Shown here: in pieces, positions 18,390 to 27,668 of the stretch
How the letters are laid out: every line of letters starts with the position of its first letter
Numbering within the stretch: position 1 is the stretch's first letter
Assembly (NCBI RefSeq): GCF_000306965.1
Contig: NZ_JH976434.1
Span: 598,102-662,101, forward strand
Direction of reading: 5' to 3'
DNA length: 64,000 nt
Source: Amphibacillus jilinensis Y1
GTDB lineage: Bacteria; Bacillota; Bacilli; Bacillales; Amphibacillaceae
The notes under the pieces: generated by a model
Database searches by the model: none
What the model was told of the DNA's origin: nothing
The model's input: only the letters and a program-made list of their open reading frames with translations
Position numbers and translations under genes: made by a program

Positions 18390-19745
18390 TCAACCTTCAA
18401 TGAGGTCAGCTGATTTTAGCTTTAACACTTGCTCCTCCTCATCATAGACCATGATTGCCTCAAATGTTAATGTTTGCGTAAAATCATCTTGATCTGATCC
18501 AAAATAATGACGTGTTTCAACATCTAATTCATAGATGACAGCATAATCATAAATATCAAGTTGCTCAAATTCTTGAATATTTGCTGTATAATGAACACTT
18601 CGCACTTCTTCGTCATCATTGTATCGATCAGCTGTATTGGTGAACGTTTTGTATAAACTACTATCACGACCATCAACAAGTAACGCCTGTATGTCCGATA
18701 ATCCAGAGGCGCTATCCCCCCAACTAATTAAGTAACCTACTTCTTGATAAAGTGAATTTAATGTAGATTGAGCCAATTCAACATTTACAAGTTCAAGTAA
18801 GATATGATAGTCATCCTGATATTCTGTTACATGGACAGGTTCAGATGCTAGCGTGTCCGATTCGTACGCTTTCTTCAATTGAAGCAAACTATTATCATTT
18901 AGAGGTAGCGGTCCAAATTGCCCCTCTCCACCTGATAGTACGCCAATTTCAACATCGTCTAGATAAACCGTCGCATCTTCTATATCCGATGTGACGGAAA
19001 AGTGAATGCTTCTTAAAGGAATCGTTACTAAGTAAGTATCAGCAGTTGATAAAACGTCTTCTGTCTTCACATTTTCTAGCGGGATATCTGAGTCAACAGC
19101 AGCGCTAAATTGGTAGCGTCCTGGCGCGACAGGACCCACAGAAACCAATTCATCAGCGTAGTAAATACCCGCTTCTTCATCATTAATTGCAATTACTGCC
19201 CCATCAATTGATGATTCAATTGCTAAGTAAACAGGATTTATCACTAATTGATAGCGATCAAACAAGCCAAAATATGAGCCTTCTTGTTCTATGTATAGCT
19301 CATGACTTGAATTAAATGCATCATTACTATTCCTCATGCGTTCAACTAAACGACTTAAATACTCTTTATTATTATTTAAATAATCCATATAAGGTGCGAT
19401 AGATTCTTCCGTCACCTCAAAACTCGGATCATATGTGACAAGCTGCTTAACAAAATCACTTGACTCTCGATTTTCTATTGATGCTATAAGTCTATCAATT
19501 TGAGCATCCTCTGCGTAATAGTTGTCCAACACTTGATAACTGATAAAAAATAATAAGGCCAAAGAAAGGACAATACCCACGATTAACTTATTTCTTTTAG
19601 ACATCGGCGATTTGGGCTGAACACTTTGTTTTTTCGTTATTTCTTCACTTTCTTGTTGCTTATCCATCTGAGTTAAGGAAACGCCACACTTGTTACAAAA
19701 CTTTCCCTTATGTTCATTTTTTGAACCACATTTTTTACAATACAC
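18390..19745 (-). CDS. TcaA/YvbJ-like zinc-ribbon membrane protein
   Basis: A 451-residue protein beginning with a zinc ribbon (CKKCGSKN...CNKCGVSL), a cytoplasmic linker, one membrane segment (about residues 54-71) and a long external region. This layout is that of TcaA of Staphylococcus aureus and YvbJ of B. subtilis; TcaA influences glycopeptide susceptibility and wall synthesis. The start codon is GTG, preceded by GAGGGGG. It shares order of domains and many sequence features with the product of 42807-44240, so the two are paralogues. Specific function here is not established. Confidence 0.82.
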   Translation of the reverse strand: MYCKKCGSKNEHKGKFCNKCGVSLTQMDKQQESEEITKKQSVQPKSPMSKRNKLIVGIVLSLALLFFISYQVLDNYYAEDAQIDRLIASIENRESSDFVKQLVTYDPSFEVTEESIAPYMDYLNNNKEYLSRLVERMRNSNDAFNSSHELYIEQEGSYFGLFDRYQLVINPVYLAIESSIDGAVIAINDEEAGIYYADELVSVGPVAPGRYQFSAAVDSDIPLENVKTEDVLSTADTYLVTIPLRSIHFSVTSDIEDATVYLDDVEIGVLSGGEGQFGPLPLNDNSLLQLKKAYESDTLASEPVHVTEYQDDYHILLELVNVELAQSTLNSLYQEVGYLISWGDSASGLSDIQALLVDGRDSSLYKTFTNTADRYNDDEEVRSVHYTANIQEFEQLDIYDYAVIYELDVETRHYFGSDQDDFTQTLTFEAIMVYDEEEQVLKLKSADLIEG

Positions 19746-20071
19746 TTAAATCCCCCTCTAATTTTCTCTCTATTAATATATCGACATAATTCGACAATAA
19801 AGAACAGAAATACTTGTTATTTTGACAATGTTAATTTATTATATATCTGTTCGGTGTATCGATCAATACGACTAGGTCTTTTTTAACATCTTTAATATTT
19901 TCCCCTCAATTGATGTGGCGTTCTTTCCGTTGTTTACCATCATTTGTACAAGCTCATGATTAGAGCAATCCGATACTATAGAACTGTTAGTTGATCAGTC
20001 TGTTAAAATTAGTTTTCAATTTCAAAATCAAGTAAAGATACAGAGGAAAAACTTGCGTTATACTTGCCTTT
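19746..20071. other. Intergenic stretch before element copy B
   Basis: AT-rich sequence without a supportable reading frame. It must carry the promoter of the minus-strand gene starting at 19745, but I see no convincing -35/-10 pair. Confidence 0.3.
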
Positions 20072-20228
20072 GATAATAAACGCCCTTAATCAGTGAGCGT
20101 TTTCGTTCTTCTCTCACTGATTATTAGTTGAGTCCATTAGGACATTAGCGTCCATTATCATTATCACCCACCTCAATAGATTTGCTCTATTCTCTATTTT
20201 GAGGTGGGTGCTTTATAAGACGGTTATC
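20072..20228 (+). repeat. Dispersed structured intergenic element, copy B (157 bp)
   Basis: The most regular copy. GATAA and TTATC close it. AATCAGTGAG (20088-20097) pairs perfectly with CTCACTGATT (20113-20122), followed by the shared ATTAGTTGAG block. GGAC-GTCC forms a small hairpin at 20140-20153. CACCCACCTCAA (20165-20176) pairs perfectly with TTGAGGTGGGTG (20199-20210) around a loop containing CTCTATTCTCTATTT. Confidence 0.8.
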
Positions 20229-20273
20229 TATTCTATGGTAGAGCGATCATAAACTCATGACTGGAGTGATTAA

Positions 20274-21415
20274 ATGAAGTATTGTCCCAAATGTAGTTCA
20301 AAACAAAGTGAAAATATAAATACATATTGCTCAAATTGTGGCCATCAGCTTAAGGACAACGTTGCTAATGAAACAATTAGATTAGGTGGGGATGAGTCAG
20401 CTAAACACAACTCTATTGAACCTATTAACAACAAGCTAAAAAAGCGGTCTCAGATTAAGAAAATAGTAAGCTTATTCGTTTTACTGCTTGCTTTAACTAT
20501 TTTTGGTTACTATTATTTTGGATTAAAAGCAAAAAATGAAGCCATCGTATTTGAAAACAAGCTAGACAATGTCTCAGGTTATTGGATATCAGATACGCCA
20601 ATGTCTAAAGAACCCTTACTTGATAAACGTATACTAGAACAGTCTGAAACCAGCCTGTATATTGATCAAGACATCATTGCGATTATTGATCATCAAACTG
20701 ATGAAATCAAAGCCTATAATATTATTGAACATCAAACAAATAAGGAAGCACTAACACTAAAGGTAGAGCCCTTTTATACAAATGATCCATCACCAACCAC
20801 CATCCAGATTACATGCGATAAAGACAATACGTTCATAAATATAGAAATGGATGATTTAGATCGATCACGTTTTATTTCAGTTAAAGAAGCAGACTATCTT
20901 GAAGCTGGCGGCAACTCTATTCGGCAACGCTTAGCTAACCAAATGAGGCGTTGGCGGATGAAGCAGACGCATTCACATTAACGAGTCTCTCAGGTAATTT
21001 TGTTAAAAGAGATGATGACGGATTAATTAGAGAGATCATGTACATTAGTGAAAAGTATTACGGCATCGCACATATCGATCCGCATAATAATTATTCAACG
21101 GGGCGTTTTACGATCGCAAAGATTCTTGATCAGTCCATTGATGACAATATCATATATTTAGAAACGATCCTGATTGGTGATGTAACGTTAAGAAATTTAG
21201 AAGCTCCTATAGAACATTCCATTAAATTAACGTTTGAATCATTTGATGATAATAGACAGGTCAAATTAAACGATAGTACAGAAGCTTTTGAAGCCATCAC
21301 ATATAAAGTTATGCAAGCTGAGCATCCAGAGTTATTTAACCCTGAAGAATATTTTCATAACTTATATAACATGGAGTTAATTCCTTATTTAAATGAATAC
21401 GGATATGATGGTTAA
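20274..21415 (+). pseudogene. Zinc-ribbon membrane protein gene interrupted by a frameshift
   Basis: The first frame (20274-20981) encodes an N-terminal zinc ribbon (CPKCSSKQ...CSNCGHQL), a membrane segment at about residues 62-82 and an external domain. It then breaks near 20942 and ends in a basic tail unlike a normal C terminus. The second frame, 20942-21415, continues as NEALADEADAFTLTSLSGNF. Adding one A to the AAA at 20941-20943 joins them into one protein of about 380 residues. The second frame alone would need a TTG start at 20951 without a ribosome binding site. GGAGTGA supports the start at 20274. Either the gene is inactive or the assembly lost one A. Confidence 0.7.
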
Positions 21416-21486
21416 GAGCAAACCACTATACAACAAGGTACAGATGGTTGAATTGAGGAATTAATAGGGCTTGATCATTAAACGGC

Positions 21487-21521
21487 AAATATCCCAAACC
21501 TAAATAGGTCTGGGATATTTG
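21487..21521. terminator. Terminator-like hairpin between convergent genes
   Basis: AAATATCCCA pairs with TGGGATATTT, extended by ACC/GGT after one mismatch. It lies between stops at 21415 (+) and 21543 (-). The T tract is only three bases on either strand. Confidence 0.65.
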
Positions 21522-21542
21522 TCGTTCACAATAGAACGTTTA

Positions 21543-22709
21543 TTAATCACGACTAAATAAATCTCTCGTATACACCTTATCGGCAACATCTTTAATATCA
21601 TCTGTTAAGCGGTTAGCAACAATCACATCAGATATCTTCTTAAACTCAGCGAAATCCTTAACGACACGCGAATGATAAAAATCATCCTCTTGCAAGACAG
21701 GCTCATAAACGACAACTTCAATGCCTTTAGCTTTCAAACGTTTCATCACACCTTGAATGGCTGACTGTCTAAAATTATCTGAGTCTGTTTTCATGGTTAA
21801 ACGATAAATACCAACCGTTTCAGGTTTTCTAGCAATAATACTATCCGCAATATGCTCTTTACGGGTACGATTTGCTTCAACTATGGCCCCAATAATATTG
21901 TTAGGGACATCTTGATAATTCGCCAACAATTGTTTCGTATCTTTAGGCAAGCAATAGCCACCATAGCCAAATGAAGGGTTATTATAGTGGGTCCCAATCC
22001 GCGGATCTAGACCGACACCTTCAATGATTTGCTTTGTGTTTAAGCCACGAACTTCCGCATAAGTATCCAACTCGTTAAAGAAAGCAACACGTAAAGCTAA
22101 ATATGTATTAGCAAACAACTTGATCGCTTCTGCTTCAGTTGAATCCGTGAATAAAACATCGATATCTTCTTTAATCGCGCCTTCAACTAATAAATCAGCA
22201 AATACTTTAGCACGCTCAGATTGTTCACCAACGACAATACGAGAGGGGTGTAAGTTATCGTATAACGCTTGTCCTTCTCGTAAAAATTCTGGTGAAAAGA
22301 TAATATTTTCTGTTTTAAATTTAGCTCGGACTTCCAATGTATAACCGACTGGAACCGTTGATTTAATTACCATCGTCGCTTGTGGATAAATATCAAGTAC
22401 ATCCTGAATCACACGTTCAACCGTGCTCGTATCGAAGTAATTTTTCTTTTCATCATAATTTGTCGGTGTAGAAATAATGATATAATCTGCACCTTGATAC
22501 GCTTCTGTCGGATTAGTCGTTGCTTTTAAGTTCAATTCTTTATTCGTTAGAAATTCTTCAATCTCTGCATCTACAATCGGGGATTGCTTATTATTAATCA
22601 TATCTATTTTTTCTTGCACAATATCTAATGCAACCACTTGATGATGTTGTGCTAAAAGAACAGCATTAGATAAGCCTACATACCCTGTTCCTGCTACTGC
22701 AATTTTCAT
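21543..22709 (-). CDS. UDP-glucose 6-dehydrogenase family protein
   Basis: Oxidises a UDP-sugar, most likely UDP-glucose, to the uronic acid with two NAD. The 388-residue protein begins with the Rossmann motif [14 protein letters not shown]. It has the STVPVGYT segment near residue 118 and the active-site motif [15 protein letters not shown] near residue 250, which contains the catalytic cysteine. The length fits the shorter Ugd subgroup. It is the last gene of the polysaccharide region and would supply UDP-glucuronate, together with GalU at 35783, for an acidic polymer. Confidence 0.93.
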   Translation of the reverse strand: MKIAVAGTGYVGLSNAVLLAQHHQVVALDIVQEKIDMINNKQSPIVDAEIEEFLTNKELNLKATTNPTEAYQGADYIIISTPTNYDEKKNYFDTSTVERVIQDVLDIYPQATMVIKSTVPVGYTLEVRAKFKTENIIFSPEFLREGQALYDNLHPSRIVVGEQSERAKVFADLLVEGAIKEDIDVLFTDSTEAEAIKLFANTYLALRVAFFNELDTYAEVRGLNTKQIIEGVGLDPRIGTHYNNPSFGYGGYCLPKDTKQLLANYQDVPNNIIGAIVEANRTRKEHIADSIIARKPETVGIYRLTMKTDSDNFRQSAIQGVMKRLKAKGIEVVVYEPVLQEDDFYHSRVVKDFAEFKKISDVIVANRLTDDIKDVADKVYTRDLFSRD

Positions 22710-22783
22710 TTAATACACCTTCCTTAAAGGTAATTATTAATAACGATAACAACCTTCTTTTAAGTCTCAGTCATTCATTTTTG

Positions 22784-22966
22784 TTAAAAAGAATAGAAAA
22801 TTCCTATTGATAATTCAAGCGGATTGAAGTCACCTGAGCCATCATCATACTCAAGAGAAAAACCACCAACTTTTTCTTTACCCAAAAGCGTCGAGATAAT
22901 TTTAGCATAACTTCCTTCATACGTCCATTTCGGACAATAATTTTTGTAGCTAAGATGAGTTTTCAC
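22784..22966 (-). pseudogene. Short reading frame, possible gene fragment
   Basis: A 60-codon frame starting at GTG encodes a sequence of normal protein composition (GGFSLEYDDGSGDFNPLELS). No gene overlaps it. The ribosome binding site is poor (AAGAAG) and I recognise no family. It lies in a 575-base gap between ugd and the FrhB-like gene that also holds another remnant, so a decayed gene is more likely than a working small protein. Confidence 0.3.
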
Positions 22967-23136
22967 TATTCAATCTTCTTACTTATCTTCAAGTTTACCA
23001 TTTGCGAAGCGGAGAGCTAAATCAATCGTTCACCTTAGATCATATCCTAGCCAGACTATTTCTGGGATTACCACTATGCAGAAATCACTTGATATTGTAA
23101 TCATTGGATGCTCCAAATACCATATAGAAGAGGTGA

Positions 23137-23247
23137 TTATATGGTTTCATAAAGATCATCAGTAAAAACTAAGCGGTGACATGCATCTCTAATCATTTGC
23201 CAATCATTTTTGAAAAAGGAATAAGATATAACGGTAAATCGCAAATT
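23137..23247 (-). pseudogene. Possible 3' remnant of a lost gene
   Basis: A minus-strand frame without a start codon reads NLRFTVISYSFFKNDWQMIR followed by DACHRLVFTDDLYETI and a stop. The composition is convincingly protein-like. The lack of a start and the upstream stop indicate a remnant. The family is not recognised. The rest of 22967-23284 shows nothing else. Confidence 0.3.
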
Positions 23248-23284
23248 TCACAGGAGAGAAAAATCAAAAATTCACCACTGTTCT

Positions 23285-24697
23285 CTATCTAGATATTTTC
23301 TTTGATACTTTCCTAATAATTGCATTTATTACACCAGTTATACCTTTTTTCTGAATTAAGATTAATTTATATAATTGATTATACCTTCTTGAAAGTTTCC
23401 CCATTTCAGTTTTAAAATAGTCTAAATCATCTAATTCCACAGCTTTTTTATACACGAGATGACTTTGAGTAGAAATTTCCTCTCTCAGATCTTGTACCTT
23501 TCGCCTTAACAATGGAACGCTATTTGAGGCTTCAACTCTTTTCTTTGGTTTCCATTCATTAGCTTTATCTCTTTTATATAATCTATAAGCTAATTCATCA
23601 TGTGTATGTCTATAATGTGCTGCTTGTGATCTAAAAATAATTTCTTTATCAACAATATCAAGATTTAGCTTTCCAGACTCGATTCCTTCTTTTATTAAGT
23701 CATCAATCACAGGATTACGTACTACAATAACATTGTTCCCCCTACTGTCTTTTGTATATTCCTGTAACCATGCATCACCTAATGTTATATCCGCTGTTTC
23801 ATTCATCACATCATCTGTAAAATCGGAAGCTTTCGTCTTGAAGTAGCCCTGTCCCCAATTTTGTCCAAGCAACTCCTTGGTGGACTTAACTGTAGTCACT
23901 TCATTTCCATCAATTAGCCCTGTAATTTCAACCCCATAATTATTTGCCGGTTTATCTAAGAGTTTTTTTCTAAAATTTATATATTTTAAATTTCCTGGCT
24001 TTATCCCCACTTGCCAGGCTATAGCTTCAGCAAATTTACTACTCTTTTGATGCCCACAAATCAAACCTACTGTATATTTAATTCTATTTTTAATAACCTC
24101 ATCTTTTTCAGCCAATAATCGAATTGCCATAATAAAGCTAGGAATACCAACAATGGCATATCTACCAGGTACTTCTTTTACTATTTTCAATACTCTTGAG
24201 AATTCAACAGGATAATATTTTGTCTTTGCACCCGCTCTAATTTCATCAATCGACCTTGAAATATCATATTGAAACATTATTGGGCTATTTTTTTCTGGAT
24301 TTTCTTTTACATGAATAACACCATCAATTAATTTTTTTTCAAAAAGTTCTTTAAAAATCCACGTTCCCATTCCTCCTGAACTTGCTTTCTCCCTATAATC
24401 GCCTTCATTTACATACCCAGCATATAATGAGATATAATATCCTATTCGCTTATCATAATTAATTTCTTTTATGTTATCATACAGTTTTTCAGCTATCTCC
24501 GATTCATTTATTTCTTCATTTAAATTCGGAGAAACATATTCTACTATCGAATCAAGTTCATAATCTTCATTCACCAATACAGTTTCTTCATATACTCCAT
24601 ATTTATTTAGCTCCATCTTAATGTTATCATCCACAACTGCACACGATCCACTTGCCTCACTAAATCTTTTCTTAACATTAAATTCCGCTACTTTCAA
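23285..24697 (-). CDS. FrhB-like protein of the polysaccharide locus
   Basis: A 470-residue member of the coenzyme F420 hydrogenase/dehydrogenase beta-subunit family. It shows SSGGMGTWIFKELFEKKLID near residue 100, GLICGHQKS in the middle and DITLGDAWLQEY near residue 300. Relatives in bacterial capsule loci are thought to reduce or modify sugars, but the reaction is unproven. The usual N-terminal 4Fe-4S cysteines are missing: only two cysteines can be seen. The start is placed at a TTG (24697) preceded by AAGGGGGG; the ATG six codons earlier has no site. A coiled-coil stretch lies near residues 395-435. Confidence 0.75.
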   Translation of the reverse strand: MKVAEFNVKKRFSEASGSCAVVDDNIKMELNKYGVYEETVLVNEDYELDSIVEYVSPNLNEEINESEIAEKLYDNIKEINYDKRIGYYISLYAGYVNEGDYREKASSGGMGTWIFKELFEKKLIDGVIHVKENPEKNSPIMFQYDISRSIDEIRAGAKTKYYPVEFSRVLKIVKEVPGRYAIVGIPSFIMAIRLLAEKDEVIKNRIKYTVGLICGHQKSSKFAEAIAWQVGIKPGNLKYINFRKKLLDKPANNYGVEITGLIDGNEVTTVKSTKELLGQNWGQGYFKTKASDFTDDVMNETADITLGDAWLQEYTKDSRGNNVIVVRNPVIDDLIKEGIESGKLNLDIVDKEIIFRSQAAHYRHTHDELAYRLYKRDKANEWKPKKRVEASNSVPLLRRKVQDLREEISTQSHLVYKKAVELDDLDYFKTEMGKLSRRYNQLYKLILIQKKGITGVINAIIRKVSKKISR

Positions 24698-24725
24698 AGT
24701 ATCCCCCCTTACCATTCTACTACAT

Positions 24726-26249
24726 TTATCTAACTAGTCTGTAAAATAGCTTTTTAATTGGTTTTCCTAGTAAATTTTTCTCGTATTGGTTCATTCCAAT
24801 TAGCCACATTGAAATACCAAACACAACTACGTAAATTGTGCCAAACAGCAAAAAGAAAAAGATATTACTTAATACAAAAAAACTATTTATTACTATTCCT
24901 AAAATTACAGGGATAACCAAGGCTAGGGTGAGATTCAATATTTGTTTCCAGAAAAACTTCATATCTAAACCCACTTTCACATGATTATACCAGTTCATAA
25001 TGAAACCATTTCCTATTATAAGTGATGCTGCCGTACCAAGCGCAGCTCCAATACCGCCATACACATGTGCTAGGGGAATAGTTAAAGCTAAATTTCCGAG
25101 AGCTATAAAAAAATATACCCAGGATCTAAACTGATGCATATTTTTTGCTCGTTGTATTTCTATCCCGATATTTTGAATAAGCGGAATTGTAACAGGAATA
25201 ATTAACAATAATACTATTGGGTAGGAGCCGTCATAATTCTTACCTGCCCACATATTAATAAACGGCCTTCCAAAGAAAATTAGCCCACTTGAAATTAATG
25301 AAAGTATTATAAACTGTATTCTTCCAATTCTAATAAATAACTTTGTTAATTCACTATTATCATCAAAGTTTGCGACAAGTCTATGCACCCTTGGAATAAA
25401 CACACTTGATATAGCAGAAGCAATTGATAGGTAATATGTGTTTAATTGTGCGGCCAAACCATAAACAGCAACTGATACAGTGCCATGAAATCTTCCTAGA
25501 ATAAATTTGTCCACATTCCAATTAATTTGATCAATTAGTAAATTTATGAAAATAAATGATGAGAACACAGTCATTTCTCTCATCAGCTTAAAATCGAAAT
25601 TTCTAAAAGAAAATCGCATTTTCAATTTTTTAATACAATAAATTGCATTAGCTATCTCAATCGCAACATTTAGAATTGTGGTTGTGATTACCATCCCTAC
25701 CGAACCATAACCTAAGATTAATACTGGTAGAACAATGAATGGGTTAACAACGATTTTAATCATCTGAACTAGCTTCTGAAATACAAATTTCTCATTTGCT
25801 GTTATATGTGAGGTGAATACTATGTTAGGAAATGAGATAGCCAAATTTAATACCAATATCATCATTAAAATCTTGGCTCTCGATAATTCAATAATAGTTA
25901 ATTCAGAGCCAAATATAACTTCAGTATTAATCGCTATTACTGTTCCTGCTATTACCGCTATAATCCCTATAACAGAAAAAATAATTAAAAACATACCATT
26001 TAGGGTGGCTATCTTTTGTTTCTCTTCTTGAATCTTGTACCTAGAATAATAGCGCATATACGCACTACCAAAGCCAAAATTTAAAACTCCTAAATAAGCA
26101 ACAACCGACGCTACCAAGTTATAAAGACCATATTCACTTTGTCCCAATAACCTTATCATTATTGGAGTATAAATTATGGAGACTAGATGACCTAATCCCA
26201 TTGAGATGTATGATAAGGCAGCTCCTGCCTTTAATTGATTGACTTTCAT
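24726..26249 (-). CDS. Wzx-type polysaccharide flippase
   Basis: Moves lipid-linked repeat units across the membrane. The 507-residue protein has 12-14 hydrophobic segments and begins with the family-typical sequence AGAALSYISMGLGHLVSIIY followed by GQSEYGLYNLV. It belongs to the polysaccharide synthesis (MATE/MOP) superfamily. Three bases separate it from the pyruvyltransferase gene upstream. It would work with the Wzy-like polymerase at 28962 and the Wzz/Wzc-type pair at 40324-41752. Confidence 0.92.
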   Translation of the reverse strand: MKVNQLKAGAALSYISMGLGHLVSIIYTPIMIRLLGQSEYGLYNLVASVVAYLGVLNFGFGSAYMRYYSRYKIQEEKQKIATLNGMFLIIFSVIGIIAVIAGTVIAINTEVIFGSELTIIELSRAKILMMILVLNLAISFPNIVFTSHITANEKFVFQKLVQMIKIVVNPFIVLPVLILGYGSVGMVITTTILNVAIEIANAIYCIKKLKMRFSFRNFDFKLMREMTVFSSFIFINLLIDQINWNVDKFILGRFHGTVSVAVYGLAAQLNTYYLSIASAISSVFIPRVHRLVANFDDNSELTKLFIRIGRIQFIILSLISSGLIFFGRPFINMWAGKNYDGSYPIVLLLIIPVTIPLIQNIGIEIQRAKNMHQFRSWVYFFIALGNLALTIPLAHVYGGIGAALGTAASLIIGNGFIMNWYNHVKVGLDMKFFWKQILNLTLALVIPVILGIVINSFFVLSNIFFFLLFGTIYVVVFGISMWLIGMNQYEKNLLGKPIKKLFYRLVR

Positions 26250-26252
26250 TTT

Positions 26253-27338
26253 TTAATTCGCATCCTCAATCTTTAAAGCATTTTTTAAGAAACTAAGAGC
26301 TAGTTCTCTCTCTTTTTCTAATATTGGCATTGCATGTGAATAGTCTATATCGAAAACTTTTTCATTAATCGTCACATTCTCAGATTTTCTTTCATTTAAC
26401 TCGAATTTTTTTAATAGTGTATCGATTCTAGAATACATCGATACTGCACCGGCTCTTTCATATACAATGAATGGCTTTTCTAATAAAATTGAGAACACTG
26501 CGCCATGAAAAGAATCTGTACAAAATATCGAACTATCATTTATATAATCAATGAACTCACTCGGACCAGTTTGATAAGTATCTGATTCATTGATATCTCC
26601 TAGATTAATAATTTTCAATCCTTTAATTTCAGCTAAATTATTGATTTGTTCCTTATATTCATTTGGTATACCTCCAAGAAAATATGTTAGTAAATAGGCT
26701 TCAGTAGGTTTATTATCAGCTGCTCTTGCAACCTCAAGCCACTTGTCTTTGTTTAGAAGTACTGTTGGGTCTACAAGAACATCAGCTTCACGCCCAGAAA
26801 GGTTTTTAATGATTTTTGCTCCATCATTTTCTCTAACTGATAAATGTGGAATCTCTTTAAGCCATTTTTGATAATGCGAAATAACACTATTGGGCAACTC
26901 GGATACCCCAAAACTAGGTGCGTAGGCAATTCTCTTATTTTCATCTACGAAATCCAAAAAAAAGAAAGATGATACTTTATTCATTCTTGGATTCCAAACT
27001 TGATCACTTCCTACAACAAAATAATTAAACTTATCATTAAGTTGAGTTAGATCATCGTCCATGTGAAAAACTCTTTCAGTTTCAACTATATATTTGCATG
27101 AAAAATCTTTAAAGATTTCATGCCTTTTTTTCTCTGTAAAATACTTAGATGGACTAGTTACCCATTTTTTAATTTCTCTAAGATATAATTTATATCTATT
27201 ATGTTTTTTATCTCTGTTGAAGCGTATAGTTTCAATGCTGAATCCTAATGATTTTAATGTCTCTTGTAGTGCATAATTCTGAAGTCTATTACCATAATTA
27301 AAATATCCATTTAGCGTTGCTATTGCAATTTTTTTCAC
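26253..27338 (-). CDS. Polysaccharide pyruvyl transferase family protein
   Basis: Transfers pyruvate from phosphoenolpyruvate to a sugar as a ketal, adding negative charge to the polymer. The 361-residue protein starts IAIATLNGYFNYGNRLQNYA, and has the VGSDQVWNPRM motif near residue 110 and TDSFHGAVFSILLEKPF near residue 290; both motifs define the family. The start codon is GTG after AGGAGA. It sits directly upstream of the flippase gene. Confidence 0.9.
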   Translation of the reverse strand: MKKIAIATLNGYFNYGNRLQNYALQETLKSLGFSIETIRFNRDKKHNRYKLYLREIKKWVTSPSKYFTEKKRHEIFKDFSCKYIVETERVFHMDDDLTQLNDKFNYFVVGSDQVWNPRMNKVSSFFFLDFVDENKRIAYAPSFGVSELPNSVISHYQKWLKEIPHLSVRENDGAKIIKNLSGREADVLVDPTVLLNKDKWLEVARAADNKPTEAYLLTYFLGGIPNEYKEQINNLAEIKGLKIINLGDINESDTYQTGPSEFIDYINDSSIFCTDSFHGAVFSILLEKPFIVYERAGAVSMYSRIDTLLKKFELNERKSENVTINEKVFDIDYSHAMPILEKERELALSFLKNALKIEDAN

Positions 27339-27668
27339 ATTCTCTCTCCTAACCTTTTTTGCGAAGAAAAGCTTAATAGTTTCATAAGAAATCAGATCAA
27401 AATAACAACCTTAACTTTATTAAATAACATGTTTTCATCAACATCGATATTTTTAAAAGCTTTTAAGTCCTGCTGTAAATTTAATCGATTTTATTTGTAA
27501 AATATGATTTTTATAGGCAAAACCAACAAAGGGTTTACGTTGTCTAGCCCTATTTATGCCTATCTCCCTATCTACTCCACTAAAGTTAATTTATACCAAA
27601 TTAATGCCGTTAATTATCTGTAGTAGATTAGCACCTTTTTATCAGACAGTGAAATTAAAGTTTTTTAA
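27339..27668. other. Gap within the polysaccharide locus
   Basis: About 330 bases, AT-rich. A minus-strand frame of some 43 codons without a start is open around 27440-27570 but gives no recognisable sequence. I see no terminator or promoter that I would defend. Confidence 0.3.

Noticed and set aside
20936..20981. Programmed -1 frameshift joining the two zinc-ribbon frames
   Set aside because: No X-XXY-YYZ heptamer in the right phase and no downstream pseudoknot is evident; a one-base deletion explains the data.
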